From NCBI RefSeq assembly GCF_001905845.1, contig NZ_LIVZ01000013.1, forward strand, positions 62,001 to 126,000: DNA of 64,000 bases. The letters are read 5' to 3'. A program made the translations under genes and the position numbers. Shown one piece after another: positions 35,345 to 44,594 of this stretch. Below the pieces are notes generated by a model, which had not been told where the DNA came from, made no database searches, and saw only the letters and a program-made list of their open reading frames with translations. Source of the stretch: Streptomyces sp. TSRI0107. Lineage in GTDB: Bacteria; Actinomycetota; Actinomycetes; Streptomycetales; Streptomycetaceae. The first letter of the stretch is position 1, and each line of letters starts with the position of its first letter.

Positions 35345-36193
35345 TCAGTCGCCCGGTGTGGGGGAGGCGGCGGGTGTGCGGCCCGCCAGGACGTCCTCCA
35401 GCCGTTCGGTGCCCTGCTCCACCGCCGCGTTGACGGAGTCCTGAGCGCCACCGTCCAGGCCGCCGCCGGCCACGATGATCGCGTCCGTGCCGACGCGTAC
35501 GACGGCGACGTCCATGGTGAGCGTGGTGGGTTCGCCGTCAGCCGTGCCCTTGACCGTCACTTCGAGCCCTTGCCGGGCATCGCCTTCGTCGGGCAGCGAG
35601 GTCTCGATGACCTCGACCGTGCGTTCGTCGCCCTCGGAGCCGGTCACGGTGAACTGGTCGCACTCGTCCGGCAGGGACGCGAGCCACTTCATGGAGTCGT
35701 CCAGGTCGGACTGGTCGTAGGTGCCGACCTGGTACAGCAGACGGGAGTTGCCTTCCTCGAAACCGGTCACCGCGAACGCGCCCGAGGGCTTGCCGAGCAG
35801 GTCCTCGCCGTAGAGGCCGTCGAGCAGGCGCTGGCATTCGGCGGCGTCCGCCTTGCCGGTGACGAACTCGTGGACGTCGACCGTGCCGATGAGCAGGCTG
35901 TCACGCCACTTCTCGGCGTCGTCCACCTGCGTCCAGTCCTCCTCGATGTCCGCCTCCGTGATCAGCGCCGTTTTCGCGCCGGACTCGGTCAGGGTGGCGG
36001 ACGGGGAGGGGGAGGGGGAACGCCGGGCGGCGGGTGCGGCGGCCCGGGACTGCCCTGCGGTCGGCGACGCGGAGGCGTCCGAGCTCTGGTTCGCCTTGTC
36101 GTCACGGTCCGAGCAAGCCCCGGTGGCCAGCAGGGCGCCCGCCGCCATGGCGGCGGCGAGGACACGGGCGGGGCGGGACGGGCGTCGTGGCAT
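35345..36193 (-). CDS. lipoprotein of unknown function
   Basis: Protein of 282 residues. The signal peptide has the lipobox LATGAC, followed by a Ser/Pro/Ala-rich, probably disordered spacer to about residue 65, then a globular domain (ITEADIEEDWTQVDDAEKW ... AAECQRLLDGLYG ... ATVALQ-like strands) and a Pro-rich end. A pair of Cys residues (AECQRL and PDECDQF) may form a disulphide. Similar sensor-like lipoproteins are found in many streptomycetes. TAGGAGG precedes ATG 36193, so the start is secure; a much earlier in-frame ATG is non-coding. Confidence 0.82.
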   Translation of the reverse strand: MPRRPSRPARVLAAAMAAGALLATGACSDRDDKANQSSDASASPTAGQSRAAAPAARRSPSPSPSATLTESGAKTALITEADIEEDWTQVDDAEKWRDSLLIGTVDVHEFVTGKADAAECQRLLDGLYGEDLLGKPSGAFAVTGFEEGNSRLLYQVGTYDQSDLDDSMKWLASLPDECDQFTVTGSEGDERTVEVIETSLPDEGDARQGLEVTVKGTADGEPTTLTMDVAVVRVGTDAIIVAGGGLDGGAQDSVNAAVEQGTERLEDVLAGRTPAASPTPGD

Positions 36194-36450
36194 GGCACGG
36201 CCTCCTAGGAGCGGAAACGCAGGAACAGAAACGCAGGGGAGTGGGGGGCGCAGGGGCGGGGGCGTAGGAGAAGGGGCGTAGGAGCAGGGGTGTTGCCCCC
36301 AGCGCACCACCGGACCGGACCGTCCACCAGCGCACACGGCCGTACGGGTGAGGCCGCGGCGCCCCGCCCGGTGGTCTGGTCCACGAGCCGCGCGGGCCGG
36401 GCGGAGAGAGAATGGGAGGGCACTTCGGCGCGCCGGAGGTGGTGGGAACC

Positions 36451-37335
36451 ATGGTGCTGCCCTTGGTCGTGGGCGTCGACGGCTCGGAGCCCAGCCTCCA
36501 CGCCGTGGACTGGGCCGCGGACGAGGCGGTCCGCCACGATTGCCCGCTGCGGATCGTCCACGCCTCACTGTGGGAGCGGTACGAGAGCGAGGCCCTGGCG
36601 GACGCGCCCGGGACCGGCCCGGACGTGGTGACCGAGCGCGACCTCGTCGAGGGCATCGTGGCGGGAGCGTCCCAGCGTGCCCGGCAGCGCGCGCCGACGC
36701 TGGAGATCAGCACCGACGTGGTGCCGGAGGATCCCGCGTCGGCACTGCTGAGCGAGGCGCGCCACGCCGCGGCCGTCGTGACCGGGGTGCGTGGCAGGGG
36801 CCCGATCAGGGAGCTTCTGCTCGGCTCGGTCAGTCTTTCGCTGGCGGCCCGGTCTCCCTGCCCGGTCGTCGTGGTGCGCGGGCGGGAGCAGAACCGACAG
36901 GCCGTCAACGGTCTTGTCGTCGTGGGCGTCGGCGGCGGCACGGACCGGCCGGCGATCCGGTACGCCCTGCGGGAGGGCGCGGTGCGCGGGTGCGAGGTCG
37001 AGGCCGTACGGGCCTGGCGTCGCCCGGCGCACGGGACCCCGCCGCAGTCGCAGCCGACCGGGGAGCCCGCCCGTGGCGAGGAGGAACAGGCGTCGCTCCT
37101 GCTCGCCGAGGCACTGGACGGTGCCGACGAGGAATACCCCGGTGTTTCCATGCATCACACGTTGTTCGAGGGTTCCGCACGCCATGCACTGGTCGCCCGG
37201 TCCTCGGCGGCCGACCTCGTGGTCATCGCCGCCCGCCGGCCCCGTGGCCATCTCGGTCCGCAACTCGGGCTCGTGGGACACACGGTGCTGCACCACTCGG
37301 AGTGTCCCGTCGTGGTGGTCCCGCACCACGAGTGA
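36451..37335 (+). CDS. tandem universal stress protein
   Basis: Two USP modules in 294 residues. The first begins LPLVVGVDGSEPSLHAVDWA and ends with the ATP-binding pattern GVRGRGPIRELLLGSVS; the second begins LVVVGVGGGTDRPAIRYAL and ends VVIAARRPRGHLGPQLGLVG with a weaker glycine pattern. Tandem USPs in actinobacteria bind ATP and are linked to hypoxia and dormancy. ATG 36451 (MVLPLVVGVDG) is preferred; GGAGG lies upstream at a long spacing. It stands alone, about 3.5 kb from the kinase/DksA block. Confidence 0.9.
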   Translation: MVLPLVVGVDGSEPSLHAVDWAADEAVRHDCPLRIVHASLWERYESEALADAPGTGPDVVTERDLVEGIVAGASQRARQRAPTLEISTDVVPEDPASALLSEARHAAAVVTGVRGRGPIRELLLGSVSLSLAARSPCPVVVVRGREQNRQAVNGLVVVGVGGGTDRPAIRYALREGAVRGCEVEAVRAWRRPAHGTPPQSQPTGEPARGEEEQASLLLAEALDGADEEYPGVSMHHTLFEGSARHALVARSSAADLVVIAARRPRGHLGPQLGLVGHTVLHHSECPVVVVPHHE

Positions 37336-37519
37336 CACCGGCGATCGGCGCTCCTCACTTCCCCCTTCTTTGCATTCGTCCGCCGTGAGGTGAAGACTGA
37401 GTGGTCTGAGGATCTGGGTGCATCCTCACGAGTCCTGGGTGCGCAGGTCCCCGAGGTCAATACGGGTATCCGATGCCCGCATGCAGGATCAAACACTTCT
37501 GTTCCATCCGGGAACAATC

Positions 37520-38008
37520 ATGACCAGCACCCCGCGTCGGCGGCTCAGCCGCTATTTCGGCGCGTCATGTCTGGCTGTTGCGCTTTCCTTCTCGGTGACC
37601 CCGGCCTTCTCCGAGGCAGCCGCCGTTCCGGCTTCCGCGGTCTCGGCAGCCCCGGTGCAGCAAGACCCCGGTGGCGGCGATGGCGGATCAGGGGATTCGG
37701 GATAGCATCAGCAACAACAATCGCCGCAGTCCGAGGGCGGCGGCGACGGCGGCGGCTCGCACGAACCGCAGTCCGAGGGCGGCGACGGCGGCTCCGACCG
37801 CAACGAGTCCGGGACCGACTGGAGCAGTGACGGCGACGACTTCTCGAACAGCAACTCGCAGGACGGCACTATCAGGCAGAACAACGGGAACGTCCAGAAC
37901 ACGGGCGACTACGACCCCGACTCGTGCGAGTTCGACATCCAGCAGAGTGCCGAAGAGCACGGGCCGTGTGAACAAACGATTGAACAAAGCGCCGCAGCAT
38001 CCGGGTGA
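37520..38008 (+). pseudogene. secreted Gly/Gln/Asp-rich protein interrupted by in-frame TAG
   Basis: The frame from ATG 37520 (MTSTPRRRLSRYFGASC...) has a signal peptide, reaches GGDGGSGDSG and meets TAG at 37703-37705. The same frame continues at once as HQQQQSPQSEGGGDGGGSHE, with the repeat PQSEGGGDGG/PQSEGGDGG, then DFSNSNSQDGT, two Cys residues and a stop TGA at 38006-38008. The continuity of composition and third-position GC shows that this was one gene of 162 codons. CAG to TAG by one transition would explain it. The function of the protein is unknown; possible readthrough is discussed as a finding. Confidence 0.72.
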
Positions 38009-38100
38009 CCGGCAGGGGAGGTGAACGCGGTCCGGATCGCGTCGGCGTCCATCGCGCCCACGGCGGCCCGCGGTGCGCCGGTCGGCGGTGCCCGCGTGCC

Positions 38101-39081
38101 TCAGACGGGCAGGGCGGCCAGCCAGTCGGTGAGGATCCGGTTGACCTCGGCGGGGCGTTCCTGCTGGATCCAGTGGCCGCAGCCGTCGAGGAGGTGGGAG
38201 GAGACCAGGTTCGGCAGGGTGACCGGGTACGCCTTGATAGCGTCGGCCAGCCAGGTCGTGGAGGCGTCCAGGCTGCCGCCGATGAACAGTGACGGCTGGG
38301 TCAGGGGAGCGCCGTCGTAGGCGGCCAGGTCCTCCCAGTCGCGGTCCATGTTCCGGTAGCGGTTGAGCGCTCCGGTGAAGCCGGTGCGCTCGAACTCCCC
38401 GGCGTACACGTCGAGATCCCTCTCACTGAGCCAACCGGGCAGCCGGCCGCTGGGGAACCGGTCCCGCAGCGTCCCGGCCCTGCCGACGAAGTGCGGGTCG
38501 GGAGCGCCTGGTCCCGGCATGGTGTCGGCCGACAGGGCGGCGTAGAAACCGGCGAGCCAGCCCCGTACGTCGGGTTCGATCTCGGCCTCGGCGCGGCCCG
38601 GCTGCTGGAAGTACGAGACGTAGAACTCCTCGTCCCCGCCCAGCCGGGTGAAGACGTCGCTGGGGCGGGGTCCGCCGCGCGGGGTGTAGGGAACGCTCAG
38701 CAGCGCGACCGCCCGGAAGAGCTCCGGCCTGAGCAGAGCGGAGTTCGCGGCGATGGCCGCGCCCCAGTCGTGGCCGATGACCACCGCCGGCTCCGCGCCC
38801 AGCGCGTGCACGACCGCGGCGTTGTCCTCCACCAGGTCGAGCATCCGGTACGCGTCCGCGGAGGACGGCTTGGAGGAGCGGCCGTAGCCACGGACGTCGA
38901 TCGCGACCGCGCGGTATCCCGCCGCCGCGAGGACCGGCAGCTGGTGGCGCCAGGAGTACCAGGATTCGGGGAAGCCGTGGATGAGCAGCACCAGCGGCCC
39001 GGTTCCCTGCTCCGCGAGGGCGATCCGGCCCCCCGGCGTGGAAACCGACCGGTGCGTGACCTCCATGACGTGCTGAGACAT
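38101..39081 (-). CDS. epoxide hydrolase-like alpha/beta hydrolase
   Basis: Protein of 326 residues. Oxyanion motif HGFPESWYSW, nucleophile Asp in VIGHDWGAAIA, acid in GGSLDAST and the general-base His in LDGCGHWIQQERP are all as in soluble epoxide hydrolases; lid-domain tyrosines are present (FYVSYFQQPG). It probably opens epoxides of small hydrophobic compounds; the true substrate is unknown. GGAGGAG before ATG 39081 settles the start. Single gene. Confidence 0.92.
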   Translation of the reverse strand: MSQHVMEVTHRSVSTPGGRIALAEQGTGPLVLLIHGFPESWYSWRHQLPVLAAAGYRAVAIDVRGYGRSSKPSSADAYRMLDLVEDNAAVVHALGAEPAVVIGHDWGAAIAANSALLRPELFRAVALLSVPYTPRGGPRPSDVFTRLGGDEEFYVSYFQQPGRAEAEIEPDVRGWLAGFYAALSADTMPGPGAPDPHFVGRAGTLRDRFPSGRLPGWLSERDLDVYAGEFERTGFTGALNRYRNMDRDWEDLAAYDGAPLTQPSLFIGGSLDASTTWLADAIKAYPVTLPNLVSSHLLDGCGHWIQQERPAEVNRILTDWLAALPV

Positions 39082-39378
39082 GCGCTCCTCCACCGACCCG
39101 TGGTCTGCCGTGCGCCGCGACGACCCGTTGCCGCCGCTCCGCCGCTGTGTTGGCTCGACGCCAATCATCCGGAAGGTCCTGCCGTGAGGACGAGGCAGTT
39201 TGCCGAATCGGCAAGTGCCCGGTAACCGGCCCACTGCGAGCTACTCCGGGGCGGGCGGCTCCCGTTCGGTGGCGCCGGATCCTCAGTACAACCATTGCGC
39301 CTGGTCACGGGTCTCCTTGATCGTTCGGCCGCCAGGTGCGGCCACTCGCTCGACGCAAGTACAAGCAGGAGACCCAGC

Positions 39379-40791
39379 GTGCCCCAGCACCTTCGCACCA
39401 CCCTGGCCGTCGCCGCCGTCGCGGCCCTGACGGGCGGGCTGCTCACCGTCACGGCCGGTCCGGCCACCGCTGCCGGATCCAACGTGCCCGGCGACTTCAA
39501 CGGCGACGGCTACCGCGACATCGCGGTCTCCGCGCCCGGCGCGTACGTGGCCGGCAGGTCCGCCGCCGGGCAGGTCGTCATCCTGTGGGGCGGTACGACC
39601 GATCCCGGCAACGCCCGGCGTACCGTCATCAGCCAGGACAGCCCCGGCGTCCCGGGCGGGGCCGAGGCCGGGGACCGGTTCGGTGACGCCGTCGTGGCGC
39701 AGGACTTCAACGCTGACGGCTACGCCGACCTCGCCGTGGGCGCCCCCGGCGAGGACGTCGGCAGCGATGCCGACGGCGGTACGGTCGCCATCCTCTGGGG
39801 CTCCGGCGCGGGCCTGACCAGCGGGGTGACGGTCGCGGACCCGGCGCCGGGCTCCCACGACAAGTTCGGCCGGGTGCTCGCCGCGCTGGTCGACAGCGAC
39901 CAGAAGCCGGACCTGGCCATCGGCTCGAGCAATCCGACCATCGACGTCTACCGCGGCGGCTTCACCAAGACGGGCGGTCACGGCGGCGCCTACCGCTTCG
40001 TACCGCCGTCCTCCGTCACGGGCGCCCCGACGGCCATCGCCTCGGGCAACTTCGGCGGCGAGGACCTGATCGCCGACATCGTCGTCACCGGCACCAGCAC
40101 CTACTACGCGCTCGGCTCCACCGACGGCCTGAGCCCCGCCGGCACCGTCAAGCTGCCCACCAGCACCTCCGTCGCGATCGGCGACTTCGACAACAACTTC
40201 TACGAGGACATCGCCCTCGGCGCCCCGAACGAGGGCGGCGGCGTCGTCCGCGTCTTCAACGGCGACGCGAAGGGCCCGTCCGCCACCGTCTCGTACACCG
40301 TCACGCAGGACTCGCCCAACATGCCGGACACCAGTGAGCCCGGCGACCGCTTCGGCGCCTCGCTGGAGGTCGCGGCGTACCGTGGGAACGGCTCCCAGCT
40401 CCTCGCCGTCGGCGCCCCCGGCGAGAGCCTGGGCAACGCCACCGGTACCGGTGCGGTCACCCTCGTCTTCGGCGGCGAGAAGGGCTTCGACGCGATCGGG
40501 GCCGACAGCACCACGTACACCCGGTTCTTCGCCCAGAGCACACCGAACGTGCCGGGCAACGACGAGACCGGCGACCACTTCGGCAGCTCCCTCCACCTCG
40601 CCGACACCCACAACGACGGGGACTGGGACCTTCTCGTCGGCGTACCGGACGAGAACGCGGGCGACGGGGCGGCCGTCTACTTCCGTGGCAGCAACGGTCC
40701 CAGCGCCACCGGCACGCCCGGTGTCAGCGCCTCCGGCGCCGGTGTCTCCACCTCCGGCTCCCCGGTGTTCGGGGTGCGCCTCACCGGCTGA
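39379..40791 (+). CDS. secreted FG-GAP repeat (integrin alpha-like) protein
   Basis: Secreted protein of 470 residues. Signal peptide cleaved near ATAA/GS at about residue 33, then a beta-propeller of FG-GAP repeats with Ca-binding loops: GDFNGDGYRDIAVSAPG, DFNADGYADLAVGAPGED, GDFDNNFYEDIALGAPNE, TGDHFGSSLHLAD. Such proteins mediate surface binding or phospholipase D-like activities; no catalytic motif is visible here. AGGAG before GTG 39379 favours this start over an upstream TTG. Monocistronic. Confidence 0.9.
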   Translation: MPQHLRTTLAVAAVAALTGGLLTVTAGPATAAGSNVPGDFNGDGYRDIAVSAPGAYVAGRSAAGQVVILWGGTTDPGNARRTVISQDSPGVPGGAEAGDRFGDAVVAQDFNADGYADLAVGAPGEDVGSDADGGTVAILWGSGAGLTSGVTVADPAPGSHDKFGRVLAALVDSDQKPDLAIGSSNPTIDVYRGGFTKTGGHGGAYRFVPPSSVTGAPTAIASGNFGGEDLIADIVVTGTSTYYALGSTDGLSPAGTVKLPTSTSVAIGDFDNNFYEDIALGAPNEGGGVVRVFNGDAKGPSATVSYTVTQDSPNMPDTSEPGDRFGASLEVAAYRGNGSQLLAVGAPGESLGNATGTGAVTLVFGGEKGFDAIGADSTTYTRFFAQSTPNVPGNDETGDHFGSSLHLADTHNDGDWDLLVGVPDENAGDGAAVYFRGSNGPSATGTPGVSASGAGVSTSGSPVFGVRLTG

Positions 40792-40825
40792 GGCCGAGCG
40801 CCGAAGGCTCCGGCGAGCCCTGGGC

Positions 40826-41467
40826 TCAGGGTGACGCGGTCCACCGTGGCGCGGTCTCGGCCCACTGGTTCGCCCACTCGGCGAGATTGCGCCGGTACAG
40901 GACCAGGGCAGCGGCGCGATAGGCGCCGGCACCGGCGAGGGCGACGGCCAGGAAGGTCAGGATCGCCCAGCCCATGGTGCGGCTGCGGATCTGCTCGTCA
41001 GTCATGGGCGGCTCGGTGATCGCTCCGTCCGAACCGACCCAGACGTCGACGCCGCTGCCCTCGGTCAGCCCCGGCAGAACGTCGGTCCTCGCGGTGCGTG
41101 TCAGGCCGTCCGGGCCGGGGAAGCGGACCGTGACCGGATAACGGGTCTTCCTCGCCTCCGCCGAACCGGGCTCCGGATGACGCGGGGCGTCCTCGGCGAG
41201 TACGGCCGTGGTGAGGTGCCGCGTCCGTGCCTCGTGCTCGGCGGTAGCGCGGTAGTGCCGGTAGGCGGCGTCCCCGACGGCGAACGTGGCGGCCAGACCC
41301 AGGAAGGGCACGAGCACGCACAGGCCGAGCGCGATCCAGCCCTGTAGGCGGTCGGAGCGCCGGCGCAGTGGATTGCGTCGGCGGCGCCACAGTGCCAGGG
41401 GATGAGCCGACGCGTGCCGGGGGGAGCGGGTCGGGGGCGGCTCCGCGGGGGGTGTCGCGCCGGACAC
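40826..41467 (-). CDS. Rv1733c-like membrane protein
   Basis: A 213-residue protein with two hydrophobic segments (ALGLCVLVPFLGLAATFAV near residue 50 and MGWAILTFLAVALAGAG near 165) separated by an external domain of about 100 residues, and a basic Arg-rich N-terminus (RRRRNPLRRRSDR). The layout matches the Rv1733c family, a DosR-dormancy antigen group of M. tuberculosis, common in streptomycetes. GGAAGGAG before GTG 41467 supports the start. It lies downstream of an MreB-like gene, in the same direction. Confidence 0.82.
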   Translation of the reverse strand: MSGATPPAEPPPTRSPRHASAHPLALWRRRRNPLRRRSDRLQGWIALGLCVLVPFLGLAATFAVGDAAYRHYRATAEHEARTRHLTTAVLAEDAPRHPEPGSAEARKTRYPVTVRFPGPDGLTRTARTDVLPGLTEGSGVDVWVGSDGAITEPPMTDEQIRSRTMGWAILTFLAVALAGAGAYRAAALVLYRRNLAEWANQWAETAPRWTASP

Positions 41468-41589
41468 GGTGGTTCTCCTTCCGGGGGCGGAGGGGCTGCC
41501 GGGTGCGGCCGGGACGGCACCACCCGCAGCGGTGGCACGGCACCGGCGGGGCGGTGGCGCGGCACCGGCCGTGGCGGTGAGGACGGGGT

Positions 41590-42441
41590 TCAGCAGGAGT
41601 GCGGGCCGGATCCGGGCGGGGACGTACCGCCGGTCGAGGGATGGGCGTGTGCGGCTTGCAGGACCCTGGCGGCACCGCGGATCGCGGCGGTGTGCGGGGC
41701 GGGGACGGGGCGCAGAGGCGCGTGCAGGCCGCCGTTGAGCCGGAAGGTGAGGTCGGGGCGCAGGGCGCCGCCGCCTGCCAGGAGGGCTCCCCGGCTCAGG
41801 GCGTCGGCCGTGAGGGGGCTCCGGTCCTGCCGGAGCATCGAGGTGATCATGGTGGTGATGGCTTCGCAGAGCTCCGCCGTGGCGCCGGGGCCGGCGAGAT
41901 CGGTGGTGCCCAGGGCGGTTCCCCGGGCGTCGAAGACGGCGCCGTCGACGAGCAGGACCACCTCGGTGAGGTGGGCGCCGACATCCACGACGAGCAGTGG
42001 CCGGGAGAGGTCGGCGTTCGCGCCCAGAGCCACGGCGCGCGCGGTCGGCACGGTCAGCGTCGCGCGCGGGTGCAGCACGTCCACGGCCGCGCGCGCCCGT
42101 TCCCGGTAGGTCGGGCCGTCCAGCACGGGCGCGGTGACGACCACGAGCGGGCGGGTGTGGCGGGGCAGCCGGTGGCCGAGCAGCCGTTCGAGCAGGCGGG
42201 ACGTCTCCGGAACGTCGACGATGGCGCCGCGCTGGATCGGGGACACCGCCCCGGCATCGGGGGAGGCGGTCGTGGGTACGTCGAGGATCGTTCCCCGGCC
42301 GGCGATCCAGGCGCGGGTGCGGGCACTGCCCATGTCGAGGGCGAGGCCGCAGCACCGCCGGCAGAGAGCCCAGGGCCAGGGCCCGTGCCGGTGCCCGTAC
42401 CTGGCGGGAGAGTCGGCCCCGGGGTGGCGTACGGCGGTCAT
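41590..42441 (-). CDS. short MreB-like actin-fold ATPase
   Basis: A 283-residue actin/Hsp70-fold protein: phosphate-1 loop LALDMGSARTRAWIAG, phosphate-2 loop LLVVDVGAHLTEVVLLVDG and adenosine motif LLAGGGALRPDL. MreB proteins are usually about 340 residues; this one is missing part of the sub-domains, and has Cys residues near its start (CRRCC). S. coelicolor carries a third short MreB-like protein (SCO6166, from memory) that it resembles. ATG 42441 overlaps the stop of the preceding zinc protein gene (ATGA), so they are translated together. Role in cell shape or spores is possible but not shown. Confidence 0.82.
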   Translation of the reverse strand: MTAVRHPGADSPARYGHRHGPWPWALCRRCCGLALDMGSARTRAWIAGRGTILDVPTTASPDAGAVSPIQRGAIVDVPETSRLLERLLGHRLPRHTRPLVVVTAPVLDGPTYRERARAAVDVLHPRATLTVPTARAVALGANADLSRPLLVVDVGAHLTEVVLLVDGAVFDARGTALGTTDLAGPGATAELCEAITTMITSMLRQDRSPLTADALSRGALLAGGGALRPDLTFRLNGGLHAPLRPVPAPHTAAIRGAARVLQAAHAHPSTGGTSPPGSGPHSC

Positions 42442-42806
42442 CGGCCGGCCTCCCGTACCTGCTGGCACCGTGCGCAGTAGCGGGCCTGCGGCACGATCAT
42501 CAGACGCTCGCGGTCGATGGGACGCCGGCACAGGTGGCAGACGCCGTAGCGGCCCTCGGCGATGCGCCGCAGCGCCGCCTCCACGTCGCTGAGGAGCATA
42601 CGCGCGGACGCGGCGAGCTTGACCCGCACTTCTGCCTGTGCCGTGGAACGGCGCCGGCGCGAGGTGCCGGCTTCGGGCGGCGCCGCGGCGAGCTGCCGAA
42701 GCTGCTCCTGGCGGAACAGGCGCTGCTCGTGCAGGTTCTCCTGCAGCGCGGCGAGGACCTCGGGGGACAGGTGTGTGGCACGGTCGCCGATGATCTGATG
42801 GTTCAC
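42438..42806 (-). CDS. DksA/TraR-type zinc finger protein
   Basis: A 122-residue protein with a central coiled region and the four-Cys zinc site CHLCRRPI ... YCARCQ near the C-terminus. DksA/TraR-like proteins enter the RNA polymerase secondary channel and alter initiation. The tip of the coiled coil does not carry the typical DxxDxA acidic motif of DksA, so it may act differently. The start is GTG 42806 or 42809, after GAGGGG. It overlaps the MreB-like gene by 4 nt. Confidence 0.85.
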   Translation of the reverse strand: MNHQIIGDRATHLSPEVLAALQENLHEQRLFRQEQLRQLAAAPPEAGTSRRRRSTAQAEVRVKLAASARMLLSDVEAALRRIAEGRYGVCHLCRRPIDRERLMIVPQARYCARCQQVREAGR

Positions 42807-42923
42807 CACTTCACCCCTCTGGCAGGGCGGGAGATCTGGGCAGGGCGGGGGTTCGGGCACGGCACGAGCGCGGGAGCCGGGCGGCCGGATCGCGTCCGGC
42901 GCGACGCGACGCGGCGCGGCCGG

Positions 42924-43253
42924 TCAGGCGGTGGTGTGCCGCTGGCAGGGGACGCAGAACCGGGTGTAGGGCAGGATCTCCAGGCGCTCGGCGGGCACGG
43001 GCCTGGAGCAGCCCAGGCAGGTGCCGTAGGAGCCGTCGTCGATACGGGCGAACGCCTCGTCGATCTCCTTGAGGACCCGCCGAATCGCTTCCGCCTGGGC
43101 GGACATCAGGTGGTCGGCCGCGCTCTGACCGGTCTCCTCCAGGGCCTGCAACTGGGCCATCCGGCTGCCGCGGGCGTGCTCGAGACGCTGGCGGGCCTCG
43201 TGAGCGGTCAGCCGGCCGGGGCGGGGGTCGGTCTGGGAGGTGTCGAGCGTCAT
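42924..43253 (-). CDS. DksA/TraR-type zinc finger protein, second copy
   Basis: A 109-residue paralogue of the following gene. Helical region (RQRLEHARGSRMAQLQALEE, IRRVLKEIDEAFARIDDG) and zinc site CLGCSRPV ... RFCVPCQRH. It carries the family GSYGTCLGC signature. AAGGGA before ATG 43253 supports the start. It opens a likely operon: DksA-like, DksA-like, MreB-like, Rv1733c-like, divergent from a two-component system. Confidence 0.86.
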   Translation of the reverse strand: MTLDTSQTDPRPGRLTAHEARQRLEHARGSRMAQLQALEETGQSAADHLMSAQAEAIRRVLKEIDEAFARIDDGSYGTCLGCSRPVPAERLEILPYTRFCVPCQRHTTA

Positions 43254-43629
43254 GACGAGGTCCCTTCTCGGGGCGTGAGCAGGCGCGGTAGTGGCCGCCC
43301 GGTCCGTCCGTGTGCCGTCCGCACGACTGCGGGCACCGGCCGGTCCGGGCGGCTCGGTCACCTTCGACTCTGCTCGGCGCGGCCGTGGAAACCCATCGGG
43401 CACAGACCCCATTCGCACTGGGTCGCGATGACCACCCGGCGACCACCCGGGACGGTGCATGGGTAACCGGTGACCTGGGAAATGGGGGTCGGACCCCATC
43501 GACCGCGCGCGCCCGGTGGAGGCAGGCTGGAGTCGGATCGATCACGACCGGGCACCGCGGCTCCCGCCGGGGTGTGATGTGCGCGAGCAGAGTCGATCGA
43601 GGTGGTTCGCAGAAGGAGGAGTTCTCCCC
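43254..43629. promoter_or_regulatory. divergent intergenic region with GGGGTCGGACCCC palindrome
   Basis: This 376-bp stretch separates the DksA-like operon from the kinase gene. The perfect 6+1+6 palindrome GGGGTCGGACCCC is at 43485-43497, preceded by GGGTAACCGGTGACC (43460-43475), another partly symmetrical element. Either could be the site of the NarL-type regulator of this locus. Not verified. Confidence 0.45.
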
Positions 43630-44592
43630 GTGTCGCTGTTCTGGCGGATCTTCGGGCTCAACGCCCTGGTGCTCGGCGCCGCCACGGCACTGCTGCTGTG
43701 GGCGCCGGTGACGGTGTCCGTGCCGGTGCTGCTGACCGAGGCGGTCATCCTGGTCGGCGGTCTGGCCGTGATGCTGGTGGCCAACGGCACCCTGCTGCGC
43801 TGGGGTCTGGCCCCGCTGGACCGGCTGACCAGGCTGATGACCACCGTCGACCTGCTGCGCCCCGGCCAGCGACTGCCCGTGCCCGGCGCCGGCGGCGGCA
43901 GAGAGGTCTCCGAACTGATCCGCACCTTCAACGCCATGCTCGACCGGCTGGAGCACGAACGCGCCACCTCCAGCGCTCGGGTACTCCTGGCCCAGGAGGC
44001 CGAGCGCCGCCGCATCGCCCAGGAGCTGCACGACGAGGTCGGGCAGAGCATGACCGCGATACTGCTGGTCCTCAAGCGCGCCGCGGACGACGCCCCCGAG
44101 CCGCTGCGCGAAGACCTCCGACAGGCCCAGGAGATCACCCGGGAGAGCCTGGACGAGGTCCGCCGCCTGGTACGCCGCCTGCGGCCCGGCGTCCTGGACG
44201 ACCTGGGCCTGGTCAGCGCACTGACCTCGCTCACGCAGGACTTCGCCGTCCACACCGGACTGCATGTCGTGCGCCGCCTCGACACCGACCTGCCCGCCCT
44301 CGACGAGGGAAGCGAACTCGTCCTGTACCGGGTGGCCCAGGAGAGCCTGACCAACGCGGCCCGACACGCGGACGCGCGTCGGGTCGAGGTGAGCCTGCAC
44401 CGCTCGGGTGACGCGGTGACGCTGGAGATCACCGACGACGGCCGCGGCATCGAGGCCCCCTGCGAAGGCGCCGGGATCCGCGGCATGCGGGAACGGGCGC
44501 TGCTCGCCGGGGCCGGCCTGGACATCACCTCCACACCCGGCACCGGCACCCGCATCCGCCTCGTCACCCCCGTCTCCAGGAAGCAGCCCTGA
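43630..44592 (+). CDS. NarL-type sensor histidine kinase
   Basis: A 320-residue kinase with two N-terminal membrane helices (LNALVLGAATALLLW, LLTEAVILVGGLAVMLV), a HAMP-like segment, HisKA_3 with phospho-acceptor His about residue 134 (AQELHDEVGQSMT), and HATPase with DDGRGIEAP and GIRGMRERA. There is no extracytoplasmic sensing domain, so it may sense membrane state. GTG 43630 follows AAGGAGGAG. The regulator gene begins 2 nt after the stop. It is divergent from two DksA-like genes. Confidence 0.93.
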   Translation: MSLFWRIFGLNALVLGAATALLLWAPVTVSVPVLLTEAVILVGGLAVMLVANGTLLRWGLAPLDRLTRLMTTVDLLRPGQRLPVPGAGGGREVSELIRTFNAMLDRLEHERATSSARVLLAQEAERRRIAQELHDEVGQSMTAILLVLKRAADDAPEPLREDLRQAQEITRESLDEVRRLVRRLRPGVLDDLGLVSALTSLTQDFAVHTGLHVVRRLDTDLPALDEGSELVLYRVAQESLTNAARHADARRVEVSLHRSGDAVTLEITDDGRGIEAPCEGAGIRGMRERALLAGAGLDITSTPGTGTRIRLVTPVSRKQP

Positions 44593-44594
44593 CC

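Noticed and set aside
43460..43497. DevR/DosR-type box in the kinase-DksA gap
   Set aside because: GGGTAACCGGTGACC and GGGGTCGGACCCC do not fit the known DosR consensus well enough; recorded only as palindromes.
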